From assembly GCA_963611755.1 (NCBI GenBank), contig CAVDTK010000113.1, forward strand, positions 1 through 7,614: a stretch of DNA of 7,614 bases, given 5' to 3'. Each line of letters starts with the position of its first letter. Within the stretch, counting starts at the first letter, position 1. This document shows, piece by piece, positions 1 to 6,126 of this stretch. The notes beneath the pieces were generated by a model that ran no database searches, had not been told where the DNA came from, and saw only the letters and a list, made by a program, of their open reading frames with translations. This stretch comes from Paratractidigestivibacter sp963611755. Its GTDB lineage: Bacteria > Actinomycetota > Coriobacteriia > Coriobacteriales > Atopobiaceae. The translations under genes were made by a program, and so were the position numbers.

Positions 1-11
1 GCGCGTTTGCT

Positions 12-23
12 TTACCCTTGGTG
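12..23. promoter_or_regulatory. Possible relative of the operator motif found near 2110
   Basis: TTACCCTTGGTG is the exact reverse complement of CACCAAGGGTAA, the core of operator-like site A at 2115-2126. The outer AAGTT/AACTT arms of site A are missing here, so this is at best a degraded site. It lies about 57 nt before the start of the small membrane protein gene. No clear -35/-10 pair is visible around it. Confidence 0.25.
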
Positions 24-79
24 GCTGGGCCTTAACGCCTGGCCGTACTGCTCGCCTAAGATCTCGAAAGGGGCCCGCC

Positions 80-370
80 GTGGCGCTCGACACTTCCAAC
101 TGGACCAAAGACGACCTCGTCAAGGAGGCCGGGATGCAGACCGCGGCCATCCAGAAGATCAAGGTGTGGCTGCGCCTGGCCTACTCGGCCTGCGCCATCG
201 GTTTTCTCCTGGGTTGGTGGGGCTTCTACGGAAACGGCCCCGCACCTGCGGGAATCGCGGGCATCGTGCTTCTTCTCGCCGGCGTGTTTGTGGGCGTGCC
301 CATCAAGATCGGCGTTACCAACGCCACACGAAACGTCGAGAAGATCCTGGCCGCCGCCGAGGAAAAGTAA
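80..370 (+). CDS. Small two-helix membrane protein of unknown function
   Basis: I do not recognise a named family. The 96-residue product has a polar N-terminus (about 1-28), a hydrophobic helix at about 29-51 ending in an aromatic LGWWGFY stretch, a short GNGPAPAG turn, a second hydrophobic helix at about 56-78, and a charged tail ending AAAEEK. Lysines before helix 1 (K25, K27) and after helix 2 (K77) suggest that both ends are cytoplasmic. The start is GTG at 80, chosen because AAAGGGG at 67-73 is a good ribosome binding site six bases upstream. A strong hairpin follows the stop codon, so the gene is probably transcribed alone. I cannot assign a function. Confidence 0.75.
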   Translation: MALDTSNWTKDDLVKEAGMQTAAIQKIKVWLRLAYSACAIGFLLGWWGFYGNGPAPAGIAGIVLLLAGVFVGVPIKIGVTNATRNVEKILAAAEEK

Positions 371-387
371 CGATTGTTGTTTCATGG

Positions 388-423
388 AATGCCCGGGCAC
401 GCGTTGTTGCGTTCCCGGGTATT
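388..423 (+). terminator. Hairpin terminator after the small membrane protein gene
   Basis: The arms 388-402 (AATGCCCGGGCACGC) and 409-423 (GCGTTCCCGGGTATT) pair over 15 positions with one G-T wobble and one mismatch, around the loop GTTGTT. A short, interrupted T-rich run (TATTTGTT, 420-427) follows. It starts 17 nt after the stop codon at 370, as expected for an intrinsic terminator, though the U-tract is modest. Confidence 0.65.
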
Positions 424-499
424 TGTTACCATATCGCAGGCTCACCACTGGATATTGCATGGGGGATTTGCGACGGGGCATCTCGCCGCTAGCTGTTCT

Positions 500-949
500 A
501 TGGATTACGAAGACGCTGCCAATAAGCTGATCAAGTACTCGAAGGCCCTGGCAAAGGGCTCTATGTCGAGCGCGTACGGCCTTTCGATGGGGGAGAGCCC
601 CGTCTTGGCCTACATCTGCCGCAGCGAAGAGCCGCTGTCCCCGTCCGAGCTGGCAAAACGCCTGGGATACACGCGCTCGCGCATGACGCGCATCCTGGAC
701 TCGCTGGCCGCAAAGGACTACATCGTGCGCGAGCACGACAAGGCCGACGGCCGCAAGATCATCGTCATCCCCACCGAGGAGGGCCGCCGCCACTCGAGCG
801 AGTCGCGCGCCGAGGGCGTGGGCAACCTCGCCAACAGCCTGTCTGTCCTGGGCGAGGACGACACGCGCGATCTGATCCGCGTGCTTGAGAAGGCCTACAG
901 CATCACGTATGACCGCGAGGGCATCGTCGAGCAGCCTAAAGAGGGTTAG
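500..949 (+). CDS. MarR-family winged-helix transcriptional regulator
   Basis: A 149-residue DNA-binding regulator of typical MarR length. An N-terminal helix for dimerisation (about 2-30) is followed by a winged helix-turn-helix: PSELAKRLGYTRSRMTRILD at 48-67, then the wing with the MarR signature DKADGRKIIVIP at 80-91. The C-terminal helices (about 95-140) would complete the dimer interface. The ligand and targets cannot be read from the sequence. ATG at 500 was chosen because it begins the MarR core; an in-frame TTG at 374 would add 42 residues that look non-coding and overlap the upstream hairpin. No Shine-Dalgarno sequence precedes ATG 500. A downstream ATG at 563 is preceded by AAAGGG but would remove the first helix. 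The gene converges on nfo with only 21 nt between the stop codons. Confidence 0.9.
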   Translation: MDYEDAANKLIKYSKALAKGSMSSAYGLSMGESPVLAYICRSEEPLSPSELAKRLGYTRSRMTRILDSLAAKDYIVREHDKADGRKIIVIPTEEGRRHSSESRAEGVGNLANSLSVLGEDDTRDLIRVLEKAYSITYDREGIVEQPKEG

Positions 950-970
950 GCCTCGGCTGGTTTCTCGCTG

Positions 971-1804
971 TTAGTTTTCCGCCGCCTCGCGCAGGAGCGC
1001 GATCTCGGCCGCGTAGCCGGGAAGCTCGTTGGGCGTCTCCAGAATAAAAGGCAGGTCAGCAAGGTAAGGGTGGCGCACAATGCGCTGAAAGGCCTCAAGG
1101 CCGATGTAGCCCTCGCCGATCTTCTCGTGACGGTCCTTGTGGGCGCCGCACGGGTTCTTTGAGTCGTTGACGTGCACGGCGCGCAGGCGGTCGATCCCTA
1201 TGACGCGGTCGAACTCGGCGAGAACTCCGTCGAGGTCACCTACAATATCGTAGCCCGCGTCGTGTACGTGGCAGGTGTCCAGGCAAACGCCCAGGTGGTC
1301 GGCCTGGTCGACGCGCTCGATGATGGCGGCCAGCTCCTCGAAGCTGCGGCCCACCTCCGTACCCTTGCCCGCCATGGTCTCGAGCAGGACCGTCGTGGTC
1401 TGCTCGGGGCGCAGGACCTCGTTCAACAGGTCGGCGATCATCTCGATGCCCTTCTCGGCACCTTGTTTGACATGGCTTCCGGGGTGGAAGTTGTAGTAGT
1501 TACCGGGCAGGGCCTCCATGCGGGCCAGGTCATCGGCCATGCATTCGCGCGCGAACTCGCGGGCGCGGTCTTTGTCGGAGCACGGGTTCAGCGTGTAGGG
1601 GGCGTGCGCGACCAGGGGGCCGAAGCTCTTCTCGGCCATGAGGTCGCGCAGGGCCTGGGCGTCGGCAGGGTCGATGGCCTTGGCCGAGCCGCCGCGCGGG
1701 TTTCTCGTGAAGAACGCGAAGGTCGTGGCGCCGATCTCTACGGCCGTCTTTCCCATGGCGAGAAAACCCTTTGAGGTCGAGAGATGGCAGCCGATGGTGA
1801 GCAT
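971..1804 (-). CDS. nfo: Endonuclease IV (deoxyribonuclease IV, AP endonuclease family 2)
   Basis: Cleaves the phosphodiester bond 5' to abasic sites during base excision repair in the cytoplasm, using three zinc ions in a TIM barrel. The 277-residue product is full length. All nine metal ligands of the family can be located: H67 (HAPY), H107 (FHPGSH), E142 (LLETMAGKGTEVG), D176 and H179 (GVCLDTCHVHDAGYD), H211 (VHVNDSKN), D224 and H226 (KDRHEKIGEGYIG) and E256 (ILETPN). The ATG at 1804 is preceded on its own strand by AAAGG, about seven bases away. The gene faces the MarR gene tail to tail and diverges from the DUF3793-flavodoxin unit across a 520-nt gap. Assignment is secure from the motifs. 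Confidence 0.97.
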   Translation of the reverse strand: MLTIGCHLSTSKGFLAMGKTAVEIGATTFAFFTRNPRGGSAKAIDPADAQALRDLMAEKSFGPLVAHAPYTLNPCSDKDRAREFARECMADDLARMEALPGNYYNFHPGSHVKQGAEKGIEMIADLLNEVLRPEQTTTVLLETMAGKGTEVGRSFEELAAIIERVDQADHLGVCLDTCHVHDAGYDIVGDLDGVLAEFDRVIGIDRLRAVHVNDSKNPCGAHKDRHEKIGEGYIGLEAFQRIVRHPYLADLPFILETPNELPGYAAEIALLREAAEN

Positions 1805-1840
1805 GGGGAAGCCTTTCTTTGTGCTTGGATGCGTGGCGAG

Positions 1841-1856
1841 TCACCCGGTGATTTTA
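1841..1856 (-). promoter_or_regulatory. Possible nfo promoter with a short palindrome at the start site
   Basis: Read on the minus strand, TAAAAT (1856-1851) is a good -10 hexamer about 50 nt before the nfo start. No convincing -35 lies upstream; TCGACG with a 19-nt spacer is the nearest. An 11-bp inverted repeat, TCACCcGGTGA (1841-1851), overlaps the expected start point and could be a regulator site or chance. Confidence 0.3.
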
Positions 1857-1911
1857 GCGCGGGGGTGGCGCTGCGCGTCGACGCGACGGTGTTTGGTGCC
1901 GCTAAAGCAAA

Positions 1912-1943
1912 GACGCCGCCGGCCCTGGGAGACCGACGGCGTC
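1912..1943. terminator. Orphan terminator-like hairpin, possibly bidirectional
   Basis: GACGCCG (1912-1918) pairs with CGGCGTC (1937-1943) around an 18-nt loop. The left side is flanked by CTAAAGCAAA and the right by GCCTTTGCCTTTG, so A-rich and T-rich sequences face each other and the hairpin could stop transcription either way. No gene ends at it on either strand. Confidence 0.45.
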
Positions 1944-2075
1944 GCCTTTGCCTTTGCGCGGTCGCGGGGAGAGGGTCCGCTTCCGCCTAGGCGAAGTTAA
2001 CAACATGATGCTTTGATGAGCCTAAGATGTGCGGGGGCACGGTACTTAAGCTGGGTGCCGTTGGCTTAGAGGGGG

Positions 2076-2105
2076 TTGCCGCGGGCGCATCGTGTGCTGT
2101 AGATA
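2076..2105 (+). promoter_or_regulatory. Weak candidate distal promoter ahead of operator site A
   Basis: TTGCCG (2076-2081) and TAGATA (2100-2105) are separated by 18 nt; an overlapping TAGAAT (2104-2109) is an alternative -10. The predicted start point would fall inside palindrome A (2110-2129). The hexamers are weak, and this is an inference from spacing and position. Confidence 0.25.
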
Positions 2106-2109
2106 GAAT

Positions 2110-2129
2110 AAGTTCACCAAGGGTAACTT
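2110..2129. promoter_or_regulatory. Operator-like palindrome, site A
   Basis: AAGTTCACCAAGGGTAACTT is an interrupted palindrome: AAGTT..CC..GG..AACTT is self-complementary. It matches site B at 15 of 20 positions and site C at 16 of 20. It lies 195 nt before the DUF3793 start. The regulator is unknown. Confidence 0.55.
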
Positions 2130-2247
2130 CTATCGTGAACCGAGCAGATCACATAATGCACACATTCAGCTAGGAATTTGGGTCGGTGGTCTTGGCCTGC
2201 GTCCACCCTGCGATTTTGTGGCGTCGCGCTTCTCGGCGTCATCTCGC

Positions 2248-2276
2248 TTGCAGAGAAGTTAACCATGGTGTACTTT
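2248..2276 (+). promoter_or_regulatory. Candidate promoter of the DUF3793-flavodoxin unit
   Basis: TTGCAG (2248-2253) and TACTTT (2271-2276) are separated by exactly 17 nt, which suits a housekeeping sigma-70-type promoter. Transcription would start near 2283, about 42 nt before the DUF3793 start codon. Palindrome B occupies the whole spacer and runs into the -10, and palindrome C lies just after the start point. That placement is classic for repression by blocking RNA polymerase. Confidence 0.5.
2256..2275. promoter_or_regulatory. Operator-like palindrome, site B
   Basis: AAGTTAACCATGGTGTACTT is complementary to itself at 16 of 20 positions, with a perfect ACCATGGT centre and AAGT/ACTT ends. 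It sits between the -35 and -10 hexamers of the candidate promoter. It shares 15 of 20 bases with site A, and its left end is 31 bp (about three helical turns) from that of site C. Confidence 0.6.
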
Positions 2277-2286
2277 AATGACCGTC

Positions 2287-2306
2287 AAGTTTGCCAAGGA
2301 TAACTA
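2287..2306. promoter_or_regulatory. Operator-like palindrome, site C
   Basis: AAGTTTGCCAAGGATAACTA carries the same spaced pattern, AGTT..CC..GG..AACT, and matches site A at 16 of 20 positions. It lies between the predicted transcription start and the ribosome binding site of the DUF3793 gene, so a bound protein there could block initiation or early elongation. Confidence 0.55.
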
Positions 2307-2324
2307 GCAGAAGGGGAGCCGATC

Positions 2325-2996
2325 ATGGGACAAGGCCTTGAGACCTATCTGGGCGAGCCGAGCGAGGCCGCCACCTTGGAAGACTGCCTCGAGTCCGAGT
2401 TCGTGCGCACCCTCGTCTGCCAGGCCGGACTTGTCATGGCGGGCGAGAAACCCGCCGCGATCTTCGGCTTCTCGGCCCGCGCCCGCGGCCACGTGGCGTC
2501 TTCTCGCCAAAAGCGCGCCGTCTCGGCGAGGCTCCTCTCGGTCTACGCTAAGAAGCTGCGCGCCTACGGGGTTCACCTGGTGGGGCTGGCGAGAAAGGCG
2601 GACGGCCTGATGCTTCTGGCCTGGCGCCCCTCACTGGTTGAAGGGCTTCTCGACACCCCTGGCAACCAGGCCTTTATTTGCGAGGCGGGCCTCGACGCCC
2701 AAAACCCGCGCCTCCTGGTTTCCGGCATCACCCGCAGGCTTCGTGACTACTACCAGGGCCATCGCGCCTTCCCGCATGAGGTGGGGCTGCTCTTGGGCTA
2801 CCCCGTGGCCGACGTCGCGGCCTTCATGCAAGACGGCGGCAGAGGAGCCGTGGCCGTGGGCCGTTGGCGCTGCTATTGCGACGTGCCCGCAGCTCGCCTG
2901 CGCTTCCAAGAGCTCGACCGCATCGAGCGCCGCTGCAAGCATCTCTACCTGGCGGGCGTTCCCGTGACAGAGCTGCTTGAGCAAGGCGCCGCGTAA
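2325..2996 (+). CDS. DUF3793 family protein
   Basis: The 223-residue soluble protein matches my memory of DUF3793, a family without a proven biochemical function. Recognisable parts are the early CQAGLVMAGEKPAAIFGF segment (about 34-51), where family members have a similar 'GiKPa.LfsF' stretch; the central LLAWRPSLVEGLL (about 95-107); the diagnostic FPHEVGLLLGYPVADVAAFM at 149-168; and a C-terminal GRWRCYCDVPAARLRFQELD region. ATG at 2325 is preceded by AAGGGGAG (2311-2318) at six bases. It is followed after 69 nt by flavodoxin with no terminator between, so the two are probably cotranscribed. From recall, DUF3793 genes of anaerobes often sit near flavodoxin or ferrous-iron uptake genes, which suggests a role in iron limitation; that role is inference. 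Confidence 0.85.
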   Translation: MGQGLETYLGEPSEAATLEDCLESEFVRTLVCQAGLVMAGEKPAAIFGFSARARGHVASSRQKRAVSARLLSVYAKKLRAYGVHLVGLARKADGLMLLAWRPSLVEGLLDTPGNQAFICEAGLDAQNPRLLVSGITRRLRDYYQGHRAFPHEVGLLLGYPVADVAAFMQDGGRGAVAVGRWRCYCDVPAARLRFQELDRIERRCKHLYLAGVPVTELLEQGAA

Positions 2997-3065
2997 CCCC
3001 GGCCCTTCTCGCCGCACCCAAACCGTGTAACCTGCCCGCGCGCGGGCATAGACAAAGGAGAAAAC

Positions 3066-3494
3066 ATGAGCAAGAACATCGCGGTCGTCTACTGGACCGG
3101 AACCGGCAACACCGAGGCCATGGCCAACGCCGTGGCCGAGGGCGCCGCGCAGGCCGACGCCGAGGCCAAGGCCATCCTGGTCTCCGACTTCTCTGCCGAC
3201 GACGTGGCCGCCTACGACGCCGTGGCCTTCGGCTGCCCCGCCATGGGCGCCGAGGAGCTGGAGTCCGACGAGTTCGAGCCGGTCTGGGAGGCCTGCAAGG
3301 CGGTTCTCGGCGAGAAGCCCGTGGCTCTCTTTGGCTCTTACGGCTGGGGCGGCGGCGAGTGGATGGACTCCTGGAAAGACGACGCCGAGGCCGCGGGCCT
3401 GAAGGTCGTCGACACCTTCATCGCCAACGACGCCCCCGACGACGAGGCCGTCGAGTCCTGCCAGGCCCTAGGCCGCGCCCTAGCGGAAGCCTAG
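3066..3494 (+). CDS. fld: Flavodoxin (short-chain, FMN-binding)
   Basis: Small cytoplasmic electron carrier that can replace ferredoxin when iron is scarce. The 142-residue protein closely resembles the Clostridium beijerinckii type. The FMN phosphate loop is TGTGNT at 11-16 after VVYW. The 50s loop is GCPAMGAEELE (57-67), with M60 and G61 matching the clostridial M56-G57. The 90s loop is GSYGWGGGEW (90-99), where W94 should stack on the isoalloxazine ring. The residue after M-G is alanine (A62) where the clostridial protein has aspartate (D58), which may alter the flavin redox potential. AAAGGAG at 3054-3060 is a strong ribosome binding site for ATG 3066. A perfect 14-bp GC palindrome (3034-3047) lies in the leader. 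The gene ends at a terminator of the palindromic element family. Confidence 0.96.
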   Translation: MSKNIAVVYWTGTGNTEAMANAVAEGAAQADAEAKAILVSDFSADDVAAYDAVAFGCPAMGAEELESDEFEPVWEACKAVLGEKPVALFGSYGWGGGEWMDSWKDDAEAAGLKVVDTFIANDAPDDEAVESCQALGRALAEA

Positions 3495-3519
3495 ACTGCC
3501 CTGACCTGACGCGACCTTC

Positions 3520-3602
3520 TCGCCGACGGGCCCAAAACCGTCAATCATTACCTGTTCAAGGCCTATGATTGACGTTTTTCGGCCTGTCGGCGATTTTCTT
3601 TT
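3520..3602 (+). terminator. Terminator after flavodoxin; diverged member of the palindromic element family
   Basis: An outer stem pairs TCGCCGAC (3520-3527) with GTCGGCGA (3586-3593), extended by GGCC on each side. Inside it, CGTCAATCAT (3539-3548) pairs perfectly with ATGATTGACG (3565-3574), which is followed by TTTTT. Another T-rich run (TTTTCTTTT, 3594-3602) follows the outer stem. AAAAC precedes the inner stem, so it could also stop minus-strand transcription. The outer arms match the 72-bp repeats at 6127 and 7277, except that the C-G pair 3524/3589 is a T-A pair there: a compensated change supporting selection on pairing. Confidence 0.85.
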
Positions 3603-3629
3603 GGAGAAGGCCCGCGCTTGCTGTACCAT
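3601..3629 (+). promoter_or_regulatory. Weak candidate promoter of the peptidase gene
   Basis: TTGGAG (3601-3606) and TACCAT (3624-3629) are 17 nt apart, with transcription starting about 55 nt before the ATG at 3694. The hexamers match consensus only partly, and the -35 abuts the preceding terminator's T-tract. Confidence 0.25.
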
Positions 3630-3693
3630 TGCTGAAATCGTTCGCCTGTGACCCCCGGTGGCATTCTCGCCAGACGGGGAGAAGGAGCAGACC

Positions 3694-6096
3694 ATGACCT
3701 CACGCAAGGAAACCCCGGGCTGCGCTCGCCGCGCCCTTCTCGCCGGCCTCTCCTTTGCCCTGGCGGCCACCGTCGCCGTCGGCGGCGCCCAGGCGGCCTA
3801 CGCCACCAACGCCACGGACTCCTTGGGCAGCGCCGTCGCCACCTCGACGGTCGGCTCCAGCATCCTTGACCTGCGCACCCTAGGCCTTGTGACCCCGGTC
3901 AAGAACCAGGCGCCCTGGAAATCCTGCTGGGCCTTTGCCGCCGTTTCCGCCAGCGAGACGAGCATTCTCTCTGCTGCCAGGGAGCAGGGCATCGACCTTT
4001 CGACCATCGACCTTTCCGAGCTGCAGATCGCCGCCCTGGCGTACAGCTACACCGGCGTGCCCGAGAGCGTGTCCGGCGCGGCGCAGGCGGGGGAGGGCTA
4101 CTACTCGACGTCCAAGAATCCCAACCGCGGCCTTGACGAGGGCGGCAACCTCAAGATGGTGGCCAGCGCCTACGCCGCGGGCATCGGCCCCGTGGCCGAG
4201 TCCGACGCCCCGTACAAGAACGCCGAGGACATCATCACCTGGACCATCAGCGGCGAGAACCTCATCGACGGCGTCGAGGGCCACATCGAGTTCAACATCG
4301 ACAACCCCACCGAGGAGCAGCTCGAAGAGTACCGGGCCAAGGGCGCGACCTGCACCAAGGCCTGCTACGCGGGCACCTACCACACGAAGGGCTCCGCGAC
4401 CGAGGACTCCAAGGAGGCCTTCTCTGACTGGAGCGTCGACCAGAGCCTTTGGCAGAAGTCGCTGTATGAGTTCTCGGACAGCAACCTCTTGCCCGAGACG
4501 CGCATCATGGAAGACGGCGTCTACCAGGGCACGAACATGGAGTCCGTGGCTGCCATCAAGGCTGAGCTCGACGCGGGCCATGCCGTGGGCGTCTCGTTCC
4601 ACACCGACCTCACGGTGCCCGGCGCCACGCTGACCCCCGGCCAGGTGAGCTACCTCAACGAGAAGACCTGGGCCCACTACACCTACAACAGCAACGAGGC
4701 GATCAACCACGGCGTGACCATCGTGGGCTACGACGACACCTACTCGCGCACCAACTTCAGCGACGGCGTGAACAACCTGCCCGAGGGCGACGGCGCCTGG
4801 ATCGTCAAGAACAACTTCGGCTCGCAGGCCGAGGACTTTCCGAACGGCCAGGTCTTGACGCCCGAGTGGGGCCTCACGGACGAGAACGGCAACCACACCG
4901 GCTACTTCTATCTCTCGTACTACGACAAGTCCGTCACCAGCTTCGAGACCTTCGAGTTTGACCTCTCCATCTCAAACGTGGGCGCCGACACGGGCCGCAT
5001 CATCGATCAGTACGACTATCTGCCGGTGAACAACGCGTCTTACGGCACCTTCTCGAGCCAGGCGAGCGCCGCCAACATCTTCACCGCCAAGTCCGACATG
5101 GCCGTGCGCGCCCTCTGGTGCGAGACGACCCTGCCCAACACGACCGTCACCTACGACGTCTACCTGCTGGATTCCGACGCCGCCGACCCCACCGACGCCG
5201 AGCACTCTCGCAAGGTCTTCTCCGCGACCGACACCTACGCCTACGCCGGCTACCACCGCTACAAGATCGACGACGCGTCGTGGATCGCCATGAGGTCCGG
5301 CCAGCGCTACTCGGTGGTGGTCACGCAGGAGCACCAGGCCGAGGACGGCTCATGGACCTACATCGTGCCCATCAACTACAACGTGGCGGTGGAGGACAAG
5401 AACGAGAGCACCGTCGATGAGCAAGGCAACGTTGTCGTCAGCGAGGAATGGAAGGCCGGTTTTGTCGCCAAGGTCAACGCCGGCGAGAGCTGGGTGACCT
5501 CGAAGGTCGAGGACTGGACCTCCGAGGAGGGCGGGACCTCGGGCACCGATTACTGGACCGACTGGTCGCTCGTCACCGCCGCCGTCACCGAGAAGAACCC
5601 GAGCGTCGTCTACGACAACCAGCCCATCAAGGCCTACGCGCAGGCGCAGAGCTGGGCGAGCGTGGAAGAGCTGGCCTCGCTTGAGGAGGCTGTCAAGGCC
5701 GCCGAGGCCGCGCTGGCTGCGGCGCAGATCAGCGCCGACGGCAGCGACGTGGCGGCGGGCACCCAGTGGATGACCCAGGCCGAGCACGACGCGCTGGCCT
5801 CCGCCGTGGCCGAGGCGCGCGCGCAGCTGGCGCTTGCGGGCGACTATCGCAACGAGGTCGAGCTTTCGACGCCCAGCTCAGACACCGTGAAGGCCGCCGT
5901 CGAGTCCGTGGGCTTCGAGGCCAAGACCGGGAGCAAGGCCGCCGACGCCCAGCCGGCCGGGGAGTCCAAGCAGGGCGGCGAGTCTAAGCAGGCCCGCTCC
6001 CACACCCCGTCGACCGGCGACGTGACCGCCGCGGCCAGCGTCCCCGCCCTTCTCGGCACCGCCCTTCTCGCTGCCCGCCGCCGCTTCAAGCGCTAG
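3694..6096 (+). CDS. Secreted, wall-anchored papain-like (C1) cysteine peptidase with lectin-like domain
   Basis: An 800-residue surface peptidase. ATG 3694 is chosen because GAAGGAG (3681-3687) lies six bases upstream and the product then starts with a clean signal peptide: basic start (R4, K5, R12, R13), hydrophobic core 14-32, likely cleavage after A34 or A37. GTG 3658 is less likely. The C1 domain begins at about residue 58, leaving no room for an inhibitory propeptide. Catalytic residues: Q72 (oxyanion), C78 in KSCWAFAAVSASE, H339 in NHGVTIVGYDD, N373 in WIVKNNFG. About 409-650 resembles the lectin-like domain often paired with such peptidases, ending VVYDNQPIKAYA. About 655-735 is a helical FIVAR-like segment. 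The tail has TPSTGD (771-776), a hydrophobic helix and RRRFKR, a sortase signal with T instead of the usual L. The substrate is unknown; host or neighbouring-cell proteins are plausible. It stands alone between two palindromic elements. Confidence 0.92.
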   Translation: MTSRKETPGCARRALLAGLSFALAATVAVGGAQAAYATNATDSLGSAVATSTVGSSILDLRTLGLVTPVKNQAPWKSCWAFAAVSASETSILSAAREQGIDLSTIDLSELQIAALAYSYTGVPESVSGAAQAGEGYYSTSKNPNRGLDEGGNLKMVASAYAAGIGPVAESDAPYKNAEDIITWTISGENLIDGVEGHIEFNIDNPTEEQLEEYRAKGATCTKACYAGTYHTKGSATEDSKEAFSDWSVDQSLWQKSLYEFSDSNLLPETRIMEDGVYQGTNMESVAAIKAELDAGHAVGVSFHTDLTVPGATLTPGQVSYLNEKTWAHYTYNSNEAINHGVTIVGYDDTYSRTNFSDGVNNLPEGDGAWIVKNNFGSQAEDFPNGQVLTPEWGLTDENGNHTGYFYLSYYDKSVTSFETFEFDLSISNVGADTGRIIDQYDYLPVNNASYGTFSSQASAANIFTAKSDMAVRALWCETTLPNTTVTYDVYLLDSDAADPTDAEHSRKVFSATDTYAYAGYHRYKIDDASWIAMRSGQRYSVVVTQEHQAEDGSWTYIVPINYNVAVEDKNESTVDEQGNVVVSEEWKAGFVAKVNAGESWVTSKVEDWTSEEGGTSGTDYWTDWSLVTAAVTEKNPSVVYDNQPIKAYAQAQSWASVEELASLEEAVKAAEAALAAAQISADGSDVAAGTQWMTQAEHDALASAVAEARAQLALAGDYRNEVELSTPSSDTVKAAVESVGFEAKTGSKAADAQPAGESKQGGESKQARSHTPSTGDVTAAASVPALLGTALLAARRRFKR

Positions 6097-6126
6097 CCGG
6101 GCGCTCTCGCGCAACCCAACCCTCTT

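Larger units (their letters stand above)
1805..2324. other. 520-nt gene-free regulatory region between nfo and the DUF3793 gene
   Basis: No reading frame here has both a ribosome binding site and protein-like composition. The region contains the nfo leader (1805-1856), a terminator-like hairpin (1912-1943), a GGCAC/GTGCC stem (2036-2059), and three 20-bp operator-like palindromes (2110-2129, 2256-2275, 2287-2306). A half-site, AAGTTAAC, lies at 1994-2001. No tRNA or recognised riboswitch was seen. It is more AT-rich around the palindromes than the flanking genes, as expected of a control region. Confidence 0.6.

Noticed and set aside
374..499. N-terminal extension of the MarR protein from TTG 374
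   Set aside because: The added residues are encoded by the upstream terminator hairpin and do not look like MarR sequence.
56..793. 245-codon minus-strand frame spanning the small membrane protein and MarR genes
   Set aside because: It crosses two well-supported genes and a terminator hairpin, and its translation has no family resemblance.
1172..1774. 200-codon open frame on the plus strand opposite nfo
   Set aside because: nfo carries all nine metal ligands in the other frame; the plus-strand frame has no recognisable domain or ribosome binding site.
2112..2140. GTTCAC...GTGAAC inverted repeat as a Rex-type operator
   Set aside because: The 17-nt gap between the arms is too long for Rex, and the left arm is better explained as part of palindrome A.
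3034..3047. Perfect 14-bp palindrome GCCCGCGCGCGGGC between the DUF3793 and flavodoxin genes
   Set aside because: As a separate regulatory site it is weak: a GC-only palindrome in GC-rich DNA, with no T-run for termination and no related copy in the window.
3658..3693. Twelve-residue upstream extension of the peptidase from GTG 3658
   Set aside because: ATG 3694 has a well-spaced ribosome binding site and gives a normal signal peptide; the extension would encode that binding site.
3880..4896. 338-codon open frame on the minus strand inside the peptidase gene
   Set aside because: It lies opposite a gene with a complete set of C1 motifs; its Val/Gly/Arg-rich low-complexity translation is typical of an antisense frame in GC-rich coding DNA.
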